A stretch of 64,000 bases of DNA, taken from contig NZ_CP121647.1 of the NCBI RefSeq assembly GCF_029714305.1, positions 6,468,501-6,532,500 on the forward strand, written 5' to 3'. Source of the DNA: Bradyrhizobium sp. CB3481 (lineage in GTDB: Bacteria; Pseudomonadota; Alphaproteobacteria; Rhizobiales; Xanthobacteraceae). The position numbers were made by a program, and so were the translations under genes. Positions 50,234-59,502 of the stretch are shown here, one piece after another (positions within the stretch are counted from its first letter, which is position 1; each line of letters starts with the position of its first letter). The notes beneath the pieces are model-generated. The model was not told the DNA's origin, did not search any database, and worked only from the letters and a program-made list of their open reading frames with translations.

Positions 50234-50325
50234 CGGCTGATCACCGCCTGGCGCTGGGACTGACCCGACGAAGCTGATAATAATTCCGCCCTCATACCGC
50301 CCTTAAGAAAAACGGAAATCGGAAA

Positions 50326-51744
50326 ATGGATAACCGCAGCGACATCTGGCGTGGCGTCGACACGATCAAGCCGCGCTTCACAGCCCTGGCCGACCGGGTC
50401 TGGGGGATGCCCGAGGTGTGCTACACAGAGGCGCGCTCTTCCGCCGAACATCTGGCCGAGTTGCGCCATCAGGGCTTTCGCATCACCGAGCAGGTCGCAG
50501 GCATCCCCACCGCGCTGATGGGCGAATGGGGCGAAGGCGGCCCCGTCATCGCCTTCCTCGGCGAATATGACGCCCTCCCCGGACTCAGCCAGGAGGCCGG
50601 CGTGGCAGAACATCGCCCGCTGGAAGCCGGGGGCCATGGCCATGGCTGCGGCCACAACCTGCTCGGCTCCGCCGCCCTGCTCGCCGCCACCGCCGTCAAA
50701 GACTGGCTCGCTGCGCACAAGGTGCCGGGACGCGTGCGCTATTATGGCTGCCCTGCGGAAGAAGGCGGCGCGGCGAAGGCCTTCATGGTGCGGTCGGGCG
50801 CGTTCGACGACGCCGACATCGCGATCACCTGGCATCCGTCGAGCTTCTGGGAAGTCGTGGTGACGCCCTCGCTCGCCAATACCCGCGCCGATTTCATCTT
50901 CACCGGGCGCACCTCCCACGCCGCTGCCTCGCCGCATCTCGGACGCAGCGCGCTCGACGCGGTCGAATTGATGAATGTCGGCGTCAACTACATGCGCGAG
51001 CACATGCCGAGCGACGCCCGCGTCCATTATGCGCTGCTCGACACCGGCGGCATCGCACCCAACGTGGTCCAGGCCCACGCTCGCGTGCGCTATTCGATCC
51101 GCGCCCGCGACCTGCCCGGCATGAACGAGCTGGTCGAACGCGTCCACAAGATCGCCCAAGGCGCGGCGCTGATGACCGAGACCCAGGTGGAGATGAAGAT
51201 CATTTCGGCCGTCTCCAACATATTGCCGAACACGCCGCTCGAGCAGGCCCTCCATGGCATCATGGAAGATCTCGGTCCGCCGCATTTCGACGAGACCGAC
51301 AAGGATTTCGCCGCAAAAATCCGCTCCACCCTGACCGAGAAGGACATTGAGACCGTCTATTACTCGATCGGCATGGAGCCGACCGACCGGCCGCTGGCCG
51401 ATTTCATCGTCCCGCTCGATGCCAAACGTAACCCGCAGATCGGCTCGACTGATGTCGGCGACGTGAGCTGGGTCGTCCCGACCGTTCAGGTCCATGCCCC
51501 GACGGTGGCAATCGGCACCCCCTTCCACACCTGGCAGGTGGTGGCACAGGGCAAGAGCCCGCACGCCCACAAGGCGATGGTGCAGGCCGCCAAGGCGATG
51601 GCGGGACTCGGCATCCGGGCGCTGACGGAACCGGAACTGATCGCCGCCGCGCAGGCCGACCTAAAGAAGCGCACCGCCCGCACCCCTTATGTCAGCCCGC
51701 TGCCGGACAGCGTCGCGCCGCCGCTCGACATGTCCGTGGGCTGA
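50326..51744 (+). CDS. M20-family amidohydrolase (AbgB-like)
   Basis: A 472-residue metallohydrolase that cleaves an amide, e.g. an aminoacyl or aminobenzoyl-amino acid. The metal motifs are FLGEYDALPGLSQEAG, HGHGCGHNLLG near residue 105 and AEEGGAAKAF near 147. The lid domain (about 190-310) includes GRTSHAAASPHLGRSAL, a dimer contact. AbgB acts on p-aminobenzoyl-glutamate; here the peptide-transporter genes lie just downstream, suggesting cleavage of an imported peptide or N-acyl amino acid. Confidence 0.85.
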   Translation: MDNRSDIWRGVDTIKPRFTALADRVWGMPEVCYTEARSSAEHLAELRHQGFRITEQVAGIPTALMGEWGEGGPVIAFLGEYDALPGLSQEAGVAEHRPLEAGGHGHGCGHNLLGSAALLAATAVKDWLAAHKVPGRVRYYGCPAEEGGAAKAFMVRSGAFDDADIAITWHPSSFWEVVVTPSLANTRADFIFTGRTSHAAASPHLGRSALDAVELMNVGVNYMREHMPSDARVHYALLDTGGIAPNVVQAHARVRYSIRARDLPGMNELVERVHKIAQGAALMTETQVEMKIISAVSNILPNTPLEQALHGIMEDLGPPHFDETDKDFAAKIRSTLTEKDIETVYYSIGMEPTDRPLADFIVPLDAKRNPQIGSTDVGDVSWVVPTVQVHAPTVAIGTPFHTWQVVAQGKSPHAHKAMVQAAKAMAGLGIRALTEPELIAAAQADLKKRTARTPYVSPLPDSVAPPLDMSVG

Positions 51745-51949
51745 CTGGCTCCGGCCAATCCGGCGAACAAATTTTTTGCAGCGCAAAGTGCGGTTTCCCG
51801 CGCTTTGACGCTGAATTGCCGCAGCGATGTGCGCCGCAGCGCGTTTCTGCCCAAGCAGAAATCACACCCGCTGTCTATCCTGCCGATTGTCGACAGCCAG
51901 CCGTTGACCTCGGCGCAATTTGATGTCCCATCTACCCGCGAACACAAAA

Positions 51950-51974
51950 GGCGCCCGCCGTCCGGCGGCGCGCC
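51950..51974 (+). promoter_or_regulatory. Hairpin in the leader of the peptide-transporter operon
   Basis: GGCGC-CCGCCG, loop TC, CGGCGG-CGCGCC (with one mismatch) lies 34 bases before the start of the binding-protein gene. It could stabilise mRNA or slow initiation. There is no U-tract. Confidence 0.35.
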
Positions 51975-52007
51975 CACAACCATGCAAGAACAAGACGGGG
52001 ACGAGCG

Positions 52008-53804
52008 ATGCTGGACCATGAACTGCGAACCATGATCGACGAGGTGAAGGACGGGCGTATGGACCGCCGCCGCTTCGTTCAGCGCATGCTGGCCGTCGGC
52101 CTCACCGCGCCCATGGCCACGCAGTTGCTCGCCATCGGCGGCGTCGCCATGGCCGAGAGCCCGTCGCCCTACAAGCCGACCAAGCGCGGCGGCGGCGGCG
52201 CGCTGAAGCTTTTGTGGTGGCAGGGCCCCACGCTGCTCAATCCGCATTTCGCCACCGGCACCAAGGACCAGGACGGCTCGCGCCTGTTTTATGAGCCACT
52301 CGCCTGCTGGGATCCGGATGGCAACATGAAGCTGGTTCTGGCCGCCGAGATCCCTTCGCTGCAGAACGGCGGCCTCACCGCCGACGGCATGTCGGTGACC
52401 TGGAAGCTCAAGCCCGGCGTCAAATGGCACGACGGCAAACCCTTCACCGCCGACGACGTGGTGTTCAACTGGGAATACGCCCGCGATCCCGCCACCGCCA
52501 CCGTGACCATCGGCGTGCACCGCGACATCACCGTCGAGAAGGTCGACGACCTCACCGTCCGTATCACCTTCAAGAAGCCGACGCCGTTCTGGGCCGATGC
52601 CTTTGTCGGCGCCCCCGGCGCCATAATCCCGAAGCATTTGTTCGCGGACTATAAAGGCGCCAAGTCGCGCGAGGCCCCGAACAACCTCTCCCCGATCGGC
52701 ACCGGTCCCTATAAGTTCGTCGAGTTCAAGCCGGGCGACCTGATCCGCGGCGAGATCAATCCCGACTACCACATGCCGAACCGTCCGCACTTCGACACCA
52801 TCGAGATGAAGGGTGGCGGCGACGCCGTCTCGGCCGCGCGCGCCGTGATCCAGACCGGCGAATATGATTTCGGCTGGAACATCCAGGTCGAGGACGACGT
52901 CCTGCTGCGTCTGGAAAAGGGCGGCAAGGGCAAGACCGTCTATGCGGTCGGCGGCGACACCGAGTTCCTCGCGCTCAACTTCACCGACCCCAACACCGAG
53001 GTCGACGGCGAGCGCTCCTCGATGAAGACCAAGCATCCGCTGTTCTCAGACCCCGCCGTGCGCAAGGCGCTCTCGATGCTGGTCGACCGCGAGGCCGTCA
53101 AGAAAGTCATCTACGGCCGCGCCGGACGCGTCACCTCCAATTTCCTCAACGGCCCCGAAAAGTTCGTTTCCAAGAACACGACCTGGGAGTTCAGCATCGA
53201 GAAGGCGGCCAAGCTGCTCGATGACGCCGGCTGGAAGGTGGGCGCCGACGGCATCCGCGAGAAGGACGGCAAGAAGCTGAAGCTGCTGTACCAGACCGCG
53301 ATCAACGGCCCGCGCCAGAAGACCCAGGCGATCGTCAAGCAGGCCTGCCAGAAGGCCGGTATCGATGTCGAACTGAAGTCGGTGGTCGCTTCGGTGTTCT
53401 TCTCTTCCGACGTCGCCAACCCCGACACCTACGCCAAATTCTATGCCGACATCGAGATGTTCCAGATCCCGATGAGCCAGCCGGATCCGGCCCAGCACAT
53501 GCGCCGCTATCATTCGCGCAACGTCGCCACCAAGGAGAACAAGTGGCAGGGCGTGAACTTCCCGCGCTGGGTCAACAAGGAATACGATGCCGCGATCGAC
53601 GCCGCCGAGGCCGAGACCGACCTCGTCAAGCGCGCCGCGCTCTACATCAAGGCCAACGACATCATGATTAGCGACGTCGCCTTCATTCCGGTGATGCATC
53701 GCCTGAAAGTGGAAGCCGCCTCCAACACGCTGCGTCCCGTCGTCAGCGGCTGGGCCAACGAGACCGACAATCTGTTCGACTGGTACCGGGAGGCGACGGG
53801 ATAA
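52008..53804 (+). CDS. Tat-exported peptide ABC transporter substrate-binding protein
   Basis: A 598-residue periplasmic solute-binding protein of the SBP_bac_5 type (Dpp/Opp group). The Tat signal DRRRFVQRM is at residues 19-27 after a 16-residue N-terminal extension; the mature protein begins near AMAESPSPY. Ligand-domain marks are WKLKPGVKWHDGKPFTADD near 130 and the PIGTGPYKFVEFKPGDL segment near 230. It leads an operon of two permeases and two ATPases. Substrate unknown: peptides, opines or glycosides. Confidence 0.9.
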   Translation: MLDHELRTMIDEVKDGRMDRRRFVQRMLAVGLTAPMATQLLAIGGVAMAESPSPYKPTKRGGGGALKLLWWQGPTLLNPHFATGTKDQDGSRLFYEPLACWDPDGNMKLVLAAEIPSLQNGGLTADGMSVTWKLKPGVKWHDGKPFTADDVVFNWEYARDPATATVTIGVHRDITVEKVDDLTVRITFKKPTPFWADAFVGAPGAIIPKHLFADYKGAKSREAPNNLSPIGTGPYKFVEFKPGDLIRGEINPDYHMPNRPHFDTIEMKGGGDAVSAARAVIQTGEYDFGWNIQVEDDVLLRLEKGGKGKTVYAVGGDTEFLALNFTDPNTEVDGERSSMKTKHPLFSDPAVRKALSMLVDREAVKKVIYGRAGRVTSNFLNGPEKFVSKNTTWEFSIEKAAKLLDDAGWKVGADGIREKDGKKLKLLYQTAINGPRQKTQAIVKQACQKAGIDVELKSVVASVFFSSDVANPDTYAKFYADIEMFQIPMSQPDPAQHMRRYHSRNVATKENKWQGVNFPRWVNKEYDAAIDAAEAETDLVKRAALYIKANDIMISDVAFIPVMHRLKVEAASNTLRPVVSGWANETDNLFDWYREATG

Positions 53805-53825
53805 TCTCGAGCGGGATGATTCCCC

Positions 53826-54785
53826 ATGAGTCAGTATGTCCTGCGTCGTCTTCTGATCGCCGTCCCGAGCCTGCTCGGTATTTCGCTCGTCCTGTTCATC
53901 GTCCTGGCGCTTGCGCCAGGCGATCCCTTCAGCGAACTTGCGACCAACCCGAACGTGCCGCCCGAAGTGGCGGCGGCGCTGCGGGCCAAGTTCGGCCTCG
54001 ACGATCCGATCTATATCCGTTACCTGCGCTGGCTCGCGGCGATGGCGCAGGGCGACTGGGGCTTCTCCTTTGTCAGCCGGATGAATGTCGACACGCTGAT
54101 CCTGCAGCGCCTGCCGGCCACGCTCTACGTGATCGGCTCGTCGCAGATCCTCGCGCTCTTGATCGCAATTCCCGTCGGCGTCTACGCCGCGACGAGGCCC
54201 TATTCGGTCTTCGACCAGATCGCCAACACGTTTGCCTTCATCGGCTTCTCGCTGCCGACCTTCTTCACCGGGCTGCTATTCATCCTGGTCTTTTCGGTGA
54301 CGCTGGACTGGCTGCCCTTCGTCTATTCGGGTGACATCAAGGCGACCGGCTTCCGCTGGTTCGTCGAGCAGATCCGCCAGGCCATCATGCCGGTGATGGT
54401 GCTCGGCCTGTTCCAGGCGGCCTCGATGACACGCTTCGTGCGCTCGGCGATGCTTGATGTCATCAGGCTCGATTACGTTACCACCGCCCGCGCCAAGGGC
54501 CTCGGCCAGGCCAAGGTGATCGTCAAGCATGCCATGCGCAACGCCATGATTCCGGTCGTGACACTGATCGCGCTGCAGATGCCCGCCGTGTTCGGCGGCG
54601 CCATCGTCACCGAGCAGATCTTTCGCATTCCGGGCATCGGCTCGCTCCTGATCTCCTCCATTCTCTCCAACGACACGCCGGTCGTGATGGCTGTGGCGTT
54701 CGTCTTCGCCTGTCTCGTGGTACTGTTCAACCTGATCGCGGATATCCTTTATGGCTGGCTCGACCCTCGCATTTCCTTCCGCTGA
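53826..54785 (+). CDS. ABC transporter permease (DppB-like)
   Basis: A 319-residue membrane protein with six helices. The first helix follows MSQYVLRRLLIAVPSLLG, and the EAA loop is ARAKGLGQAKVIVKHAMRNA near residue 225. It pairs with the next permease; their reading frames overlap by 35 bases, suggesting coupled translation. It lies 21 bases after the binding-protein gene. Confidence 0.92.
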   Translation: MSQYVLRRLLIAVPSLLGISLVLFIVLALAPGDPFSELATNPNVPPEVAAALRAKFGLDDPIYIRYLRWLAAMAQGDWGFSFVSRMNVDTLILQRLPATLYVIGSSQILALLIAIPVGVYAATRPYSVFDQIANTFAFIGFSLPTFFTGLLFILVFSVTLDWLPFVYSGDIKATGFRWFVEQIRQAIMPVMVLGLFQAASMTRFVRSAMLDVIRLDYVTTARAKGLGQAKVIVKHAMRNAMIPVVTLIALQMPAVFGGAIVTEQIFRIPGIGSLLISSILSNDTPVVMAVAFVFACLVVLFNLIADILYGWLDPRISFR

Positions 54786-55668
54786 GCGGCGCGCCTATTC
54801 GCCCTGGCGCGAGGCGTGGCGGCGCTATCGCCGGCATCGGCCGGCGACCGTGAGCGCGGTGCTGCTGCTGGTGCTGATCGTCGCAGTCGTGCTTGGTCCG
54901 TTCGTCTGGCGCATCCCGATCAACGAGATCGACGTGGTCGCGGGCATGCAGGGCCCCTCCCTCGCCCATCCCTTCGGCACCGACGATCTCGGCCAGGACA
55001 TCCTCGCCCGCATGATCTATGGCGGACGCATCTCGCTCGCCGTCGGTCTCGCGGCGATGATGGTTTCCGTCATCGTCGGAACGCTGATCGGCGCGCTCGC
55101 CGGCATGTCGCGCGGCTGGCTCGGCTATGGCCTGATGTGGCTCACCGACCTCTTCCTCTCGCTGCCGCAACTGCCGCTTTTGCTATTGCTGATCTACCTG
55201 TTCCGCGACGGGCTCAAGGCCGCGTTCGGACCCGAAGGCGGCATCTTCATCCTGATCGTGCTTGTCATCGGCGGGCTGCGCTGGATGCCGGTCGCCCGGC
55301 TGGTGCGCGCACAGTTCCTGTCGCTGCGCGAGAAGGAATTCGTCGAGGCGGCGCGCGCGCTCGGCGCCAGCCCGTTGCGGCAGGTGGTGCGTCACATCCT
55401 GCCGAATGCCGTTGGGCCTGTGATCATCGCCGGCACCATCGACGTCGCAGCTGCGATCATCGCGGAATCGACGCTGTCGTTCCTCGGCCTCGGCTTTCCG
55501 CCTGACACCCCGACCTGGGGCCGCATCCTGTTTGATGCCAAGGACTTTCTCGACATCGGCCCGCATTGGGCGCTGTTTCCGGGTGGCGCCATCTTCATCG
55601 CGGTCGTCTCGATCAATTTCATCGGCGACGGCCTGCGCGATGCGCTCGATGCCCGGCGGGTGATCTGA
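54751..55668 (+). CDS. ABC transporter permease (DppC-like)
   Basis: A 305-residue membrane protein. Residues 1-30 are the long N-terminal cytoplasmic start of the DppC type (WREAWRRYRRHRPATVSAVL). Six helices follow, and the EAA loop is ARALGASPLRQVVRHILPNA near residue 205. The stop shares one base with the start of the next ATPase gene. It overlaps the DppB-like gene by 35 bases. Confidence 0.92.
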   Translation: MAGSTLAFPSAERRAYSPWREAWRRYRRHRPATVSAVLLLVLIVAVVLGPFVWRIPINEIDVVAGMQGPSLAHPFGTDDLGQDILARMIYGGRISLAVGLAAMMVSVIVGTLIGALAGMSRGWLGYGLMWLTDLFLSLPQLPLLLLLIYLFRDGLKAAFGPEGGIFILIVLVIGGLRWMPVARLVRAQFLSLREKEFVEAARALGASPLRQVVRHILPNAVGPVIIAGTIDVAAAIIAESTLSFLGLGFPPDTPTWGRILFDAKDFLDIGPHWALFPGGAIFIAVVSINFIGDGLRDALDARRVI

Positions 55669-56660
55669 TGGCGCCGCTGCTCGAAATCAAGGGCCTGAAG
55701 ACCCACTTCGCCACCGACGACGGCATCCTTCAGGCCGTCGACGGCGTCGACATCGCGCTCAACAAGGGCGAGACGCTGTGCGTGGTCGGCGAATCCGGCT
55801 GCGGCAAGACCGTCACCGCGATGTCGATCCTCAAGCTGATCGCCATGCCGCCGGGGCGCATCGTCCAAGGCGAGATCCTGTTCGAGGGCCGCGATCTGGT
55901 GCCGCTCACAAGCAGCGAGCTCGACGACATCAGAGCCAAGGATATCGGCTTCATTTTCCAAGAGCCGATGACCTCGCTCAACCCGGTCCTGACGGTCGGC
56001 GAGCAGGTCGCCGAAAGCCTGCGCCGCCACGAGAGCCTTTCGCAAAAGGACGCGCTCGCCCGCACGGTCGAGATGTTCAAGCTGGTGCAGATCCCCAACG
56101 CCGCAGCGCGCGTGCATGATTATCCGCACCAGTTCTCCGGCGGCATGCGCCAGCGCGTCATGATCGCGATGGCGCTGGCCTGCAAGCCCAAGCTCGTGAT
56201 CGCCGACGAGCCGACCACCGCGCTCGACGTCACCATCCAGGCGCAAATCCTCGACCTCTTGCAGGACATGAAGGACCGCTTCGGCATGGCGGTCATGCTG
56301 ATCACCCACGCCATGGGCGTGGTGGCGGAAACCGCGCAGCGGGTGGTGGTGATGTATGCCGGCAAGGTGGTGGAAGAGGCCGACGTCGAAAGCCTGTTCG
56401 AAAATCCGTGCCATCCCTACACCCAGGGCCTGATCCGCTCGATCCCGCGCATCGATCTCGACAGCGCGCACAAGACGCGGCTGGAGGCGATCGGCGGCTC
56501 GGTGCCGATCCTGATCAATCCGGCGCCGGGCTGCCGCTTCGCGCCGCGCTGCCGCCATGCCTTTGCGCGCTGCGCCGTGGAGGAGCCGCTGCTGCGCGAG
56601 GTCGCGCCGCGCCATCGCATGGCTTGCCATCTCGGCGACACGCAAGGAGCAGCATCATGA
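55668..56660 (+). CDS. ABC transporter ATP-binding protein (DppD-like)
   Basis: A 330-residue ATPase. Walker A GESGCGKT, signature SGGMRQR, Walker B VIADEP and the switch His in [11 protein letters not shown] (Ala replaces the usual Asp) are present. The C-terminal oligopeptide-transporter domain has four cysteines near residue 295 ([15 protein letters not shown]). ATG 55668 overlaps the stop of the permease by one base. Its stop overlaps the next ATPase start in ATGA. Confidence 0.92.
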   Translation: MAPLLEIKGLKTHFATDDGILQAVDGVDIALNKGETLCVVGESGCGKTVTAMSILKLIAMPPGRIVQGEILFEGRDLVPLTSSELDDIRAKDIGFIFQEPMTSLNPVLTVGEQVAESLRRHESLSQKDALARTVEMFKLVQIPNAAARVHDYPHQFSGGMRQRVMIAMALACKPKLVIADEPTTALDVTIQAQILDLLQDMKDRFGMAVMLITHAMGVVAETAQRVVVMYAGKVVEEADVESLFENPCHPYTQGLIRSIPRIDLDSAHKTRLEAIGGSVPILINPAPGCRFAPRCRHAFARCAVEEPLLREVAPRHRMACHLGDTQGAAS

Positions 56661-57625
56661 GCGAACCCCTGCTCCGCGTCAGCGGCCTGAAGAAGCATTT
56701 TCCCGTCAAGGGCGGGCTATTGTCGCGCGAGGTCGCGCGCGTCCATGCGGTGGACGGCGTGTCGTTTACGGTTGATCGCGGCGAAACGCTCGGGCTGGTC
56801 GGCGAGTCCGGTTGCGGCAAATCGACCACGGCGCGCTGCGTGCTGCGCCTGCTCGAGCCCAGCGAAGGCGAGATCGTCTTTGACGGACGTGATGTGCGCG
56901 GCCTTTCCGGCGGCGACCTGCGCGCCATGCGGCGCAACATGCAGATCGTGTTCCAGGACCCGTTTGCCTCGCTCAATCCGCGCATGACCGTCGGCGCGAT
57001 TCTCGGCGAGGCCTTTACCATTCACGACCTCGCTTCCTCGGCCAGTGAGCGTGAGGACCGCGTGGCCAGCCTTTTGGTCAAGGTCGGGCTGAAGGCCGAC
57101 CACATGCGCCGCTACCCGCATGAATTCTCCGGCGGCCAGCGCCAGCGCATCGTGATCGCCCGGGCGCTGGCGGTCGAGCCGAAATTCATCGTCTGCGACG
57201 AGCCGGTTTCAGCGCTCGACGTGTCGATCCAGGCGCAGGTGATCAACCTCTTGGAGGATCTGCAGGCCGAGCTGCACCTCACCTATCTGTTCGTCGCCCA
57301 CGATCTCTCCGTGGTGGAGCATATTTCCGACCGCGTGGCGGTGATGTATCTCGGCCGGATTGTCGAGCTGGCGAGCGCGCGCGATCTCTACCGTAATCCC
57401 CGCCATCCCTATACGCAGGCCCTGCTCTCCGCCGTGCCGGTGGCGGACCCCAAGGTGAAGCGCAAGCGGATCCGCCTGCAGGGCGATGTGCCGAGCCCGA
57501 TGAACCCGCCGCGCGGCTGTCACTTTCACACCCGCTGTCCGATCGCCGAGGCGCGCTGCCGCGAGAGCGCGCCCGAACTGAAGCAGGGCAGCGACGGCCA
57601 TTTCGTGGCCTGCCATCTGGCCTGA
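56657..57625 (+). CDS. ABC transporter ATP-binding protein (DppF-like)
   Basis: A 322-residue ATPase, partner of the DppD-like subunit. Walker A GESGCGKS, signature SGGQRQR, Walker B IVCDEP and the switch His in [11 protein letters not shown] are present. The C-terminal oligopeptide domain has four Cys/His positions ([15 protein letters not shown]). It starts at ATG 56657 with a four-base overlap. It ends the operon before a repeat-rich stretch. Confidence 0.92.
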   Translation: MSEPLLRVSGLKKHFPVKGGLLSREVARVHAVDGVSFTVDRGETLGLVGESGCGKSTTARCVLRLLEPSEGEIVFDGRDVRGLSGGDLRAMRRNMQIVFQDPFASLNPRMTVGAILGEAFTIHDLASSASEREDRVASLLVKVGLKADHMRRYPHEFSGGQRQRIVIARALAVEPKFIVCDEPVSALDVSIQAQVINLLEDLQAELHLTYLFVAHDLSVVEHISDRVAVMYLGRIVELASARDLYRNPRHPYTQALLSAVPVADPKVKRKRIRLQGDVPSPMNPPRGCHFHTRCPIAEARCRESAPELKQGSDGHFVACHLA

Positions 57626-57726
57626 ACGCAGCGCCAATTCGCCGCAGGGACCGCCGCCGGTGGCGTTGGCGGCGCCGCCCAAGAGCGCATGATGTTAGGC
57701 TCGACTGCACCACGAAGAAGGTGCGC

Positions 57727-57846
57727 TCCCTCTCCCGCTTGCGGGGGAGGGCTGGGGTGGGGGTGTCTCCGCAGGCGACACTGCCCGAGTGGAGAGAGCC
57801 CCCACCCGGCGCTACGCGCCGACCTCCCCGCAAGCGGGAGAGGTAA
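57727..57846. repeat. Dispersed repeat, family C copy 2
   Basis: CCCTCTCCCGCTTGCGGGGG facing CCCCGCAAGCGGGAGAGG. The middle carries GGGTGGGGGTG and CCCCCACCCGG. It matches the copy at 26631. Confidence 0.8.
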
Positions 57847-57903
57847 AGCCGCGTCTGCGGCCAAACCGATCTAACTAAGAATCATCATGCTCAAAACGTA
57901 AAC

Positions 57904-57927
57904 GGCCGGGCATCCTCCGGCCCGGCC
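57904..57927 (-). terminator. Terminator-like hairpin, minus direction
   Basis: GGCCGGGC and GCCCGGCC form an 8-bp stem. In the minus direction it is followed by GTTTACGTTTTG, a weak U-rich tail, so it could end the transcript of the small gene at 58022-58264. Confidence 0.5.
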
Positions 57928-57963
57928 ACGATGATGATGATGTGGTGGTGTCTAAGCGCGGCA

Positions 57964-58001
57964 CCGCCCCGGCAGTGGTTCAACCACTCTTGCCGGGGCG
58001 G
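57964..58001. repeat. Strong non-coding hairpin
   Basis: CCGCCCCGGCA and TGCCGGGGCGG form a perfect 11-bp stem; GTGG and CCAC continue inside around TTCAA. It lies just past the stop of the small gene at 58022. No U-tract follows on either strand. Confidence 0.5.
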
Positions 58002-58021
58002 GGCCGAAATCGGATGCGGTG

Positions 58022-58264
58022 TTAGCGCGAAATACCGTTCTTGCGGATCAAATCCGACAATTGGGACAAAAGCTCCCGAAGTCTCGCATTCTCCTCGATC
58101 AGCGCGTTGGTCTCGTCGGCATGCTCGTCGCGGCGAACGGCGGGCTCATCTCCGCGAAGGGCGTTTTCAAGCAGTGAAAGTGCGTCGTCGGTCGGTTCCT
58201 CAACCCAAAATGAAGGTTCAGCGCGGCGATCTCGCTTATTAAGCTGCGGATGGTCTACTCGCAT
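58022..58264 (-). CDS. Small protein with C-terminal LxEENAxLR coiled-coil motif
   Basis: An 80-residue protein, acidic in the middle and with a C-terminal coiled-coil: NALIEENARLRELLSQLSDL. The same motif closes the 101-residue protein at 59503 (RRLLEENAKLRRLAVKLSNL), so they are paralogous in part. No known domain. The ATG at 58264 is used; an upstream in-frame extension to 58432 does not resemble protein-coding sequence. It ends just before a strong hairpin. Function unknown; self-association is plausible. Confidence 0.6.
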   Translation of the reverse strand: MRVDHPQLNKRDRRAEPSFWVEEPTDDALSLLENALRGDEPAVRRDEHADETNALIEENARLRELLSQLSDLIRKNGISR

Positions 58265-58759
58265 GATTGATACTCCAATTTTAAAATGCGGAACTTGCCC
58301 CCAGTTTCGCCTGTCGCGCGCGGAGAATGAGGTGAGTCGGCAGGCAATTTTGCGACTAAATTGCGAATCGCGCGAAGACGACCCCGGCGCTAAAGCGGCG
58401 TGATTGCGGCGAATCCCGGTGCCGACGCCCATAGGACTACGGTTTAGGCCAGCGATTTCAAAGAAATGTTGCCAATTGATAGAGTCGGTAAAGGACTTCC
58501 AGGCCCATCAGTACGAGCGCTGCGATCATCAGGTAATAGCCGAAATGCATGGAAGGAGTTGAAACCAATACCTGTTGCGGCCCGTGCGCAACAACGCCCA
58601 GACCGTGAACCAAACCCGATACGCGCCGGAAAGGACAAACCTTCGGCGAACCATGCGTCTGCAACTCGAAATGAAAAGGCCTCCGCCGCCGCGGAAGTGT
58701 GCTTTTGTCGCGAACCTCTCTTGACCGGAGGCCTCTTGTTCGACGCCAGCTCGCCCTGT
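58265..58759. other. Sparse interval between small genes
   Basis: About 495 bases. The only possible gene is the doubtful 30-residue hydrophobic peptide at 58458-58550; otherwise nothing is supportable. Confidence 0.35.
58458..58550 (-). CDS. Possible 30-residue membrane peptide
   Basis: MHFGYYLMIAALVLMGLE followed by VLYRLYQLATFL would make one membrane helix. There is no ribosome binding site (CTCCTTCC precedes it), so it may not be translated. It is close to the better-supported 32-residue gene at 58760-58858. Confidence 0.3.
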   Translation of the reverse strand: MHFGYYLMIAALVLMGLEVLYRLYQLATFL

Positions 58760-58858
58760 TCACACACCGTGGAAAATCTTTATTCCCCACAGCACGATGA
58801 CGATGGCCAATACCAGCGTAGCCGCCGTCAGTACACTTTCTAAGGAAGCGACTCTCAT
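58760..58858 (-). CDS. Very small single-pass membrane protein
   Basis: A 32-residue open frame with start ATG 58858 and GGAGAG eight bases upstream. The protein MRVASLESVLTAATLVLAI followed by VIVLWGIKIFHGV is a single membrane helix with an Arg at the N-terminus and Lys/His at the C-terminus. Such tiny helix proteins often regulate larger membrane complexes, but there is no named family. It is in the small-gene cluster. Confidence 0.5.
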   Translation of the reverse strand: MRVASLESVLTAATLVLAIVIVLWGIKIFHGV

Positions 58859-59076
58859 ACTAACTCTCCGCTTCCCAGCCCCGCTAACGGTCTAGGCGAT
58901 TCGTTGATTCGACTGCAATCACGCGATCACAATGCCTTGAATGTTGCTTGATGGTTGTGTTTTGCAGGTCACACATCTGGTGCACCGGCGCGTCTTCCGC
59001 CCTCGACAGCATCCCCATGCTGCCTGCCGTAGCGGAAATGCACACCGTTTTGCGGTGCTTTCGTGTGAAGCGGATT

Positions 59077-59274
59077 CTATTCGGGCCGGCCTGCCGGAAC
59101 GTAGCCGCTAGGCACCATCGCACTTCGGCGCACTTCGGCCAGCGCCGCCAACCGGTCATACTCTTCCGCGACCTTGAGCAGTCGCCCCTGGTCCTTGGCG
59201 GCGGTTGCGGCCAGAGCCCTCGTCAGTTCCGCGCGCTTGCGCCAGTGGTCCGCATTGGTCAGGAAATCCGTCAT
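59077..59274 (-). CDS. Small helical protein, HWRKRAExTRALA type
   Basis: A 65-residue cytoplasmic protein: HWRKRAELTRALAATA, then RLLKVAEEYDRLAALAE. This pattern (W-RAEE-R-A ... A--YD-LA--AE) occurs in many small Bradyrhizobium hypotheticals. The C-terminus is MVPSGYVPAGRPE. ATG 59274 is the only early start. Function unknown; helical hairpin likely. Confidence 0.6.
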   Translation of the reverse strand: MTDFLTNADHWRKRAELTRALAATAAKDQGRLLKVAEEYDRLAALAEVRRSAMVPSGYVPAGRPE

Positions 59275-59502
59275 CGATCGCCCCTAGAAATGGCTTGGCT
59301 CCCCCAGCCCGCGCAAACGTCAGAAAGGCCGGCCATACGTCAAAAATTTGGCCCAATCCGATCTGCCGTGTGACGGGCGCCACCTGTGGCTTCTTCGCCA
59401 GGCCATCTCGCCGTTGCCTTTCCGACGCAAATTTGCCCACGACTCAATGGAAAGCTCGGTATCGAACCCACGATCGGGCCACCTTGCGAGCAGGAACTTG
59501 TC

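Larger units (their letters stand above)
57626..58021. other. Intergenic region with repeat and hairpins
   Basis: No credible gene. It holds family C copy 2 (57727-57846), a terminator-like hairpin (57904-57927) and a second strong hairpin at 57964-58001 (CCGCCCCGGCA and TGCCGGGGCGG). Between the hairpins, ATGATGATGATGTGGTGGTG encodes MMMMWW in one frame; see findings. Confidence 0.45.

Noticed and set aside
57931..58242. Protein-coding gene beginning MMMMWWCL
   Set aside because: It runs through a strong hairpin and antisense to the small gene at 58022; no ribosome site or domain.
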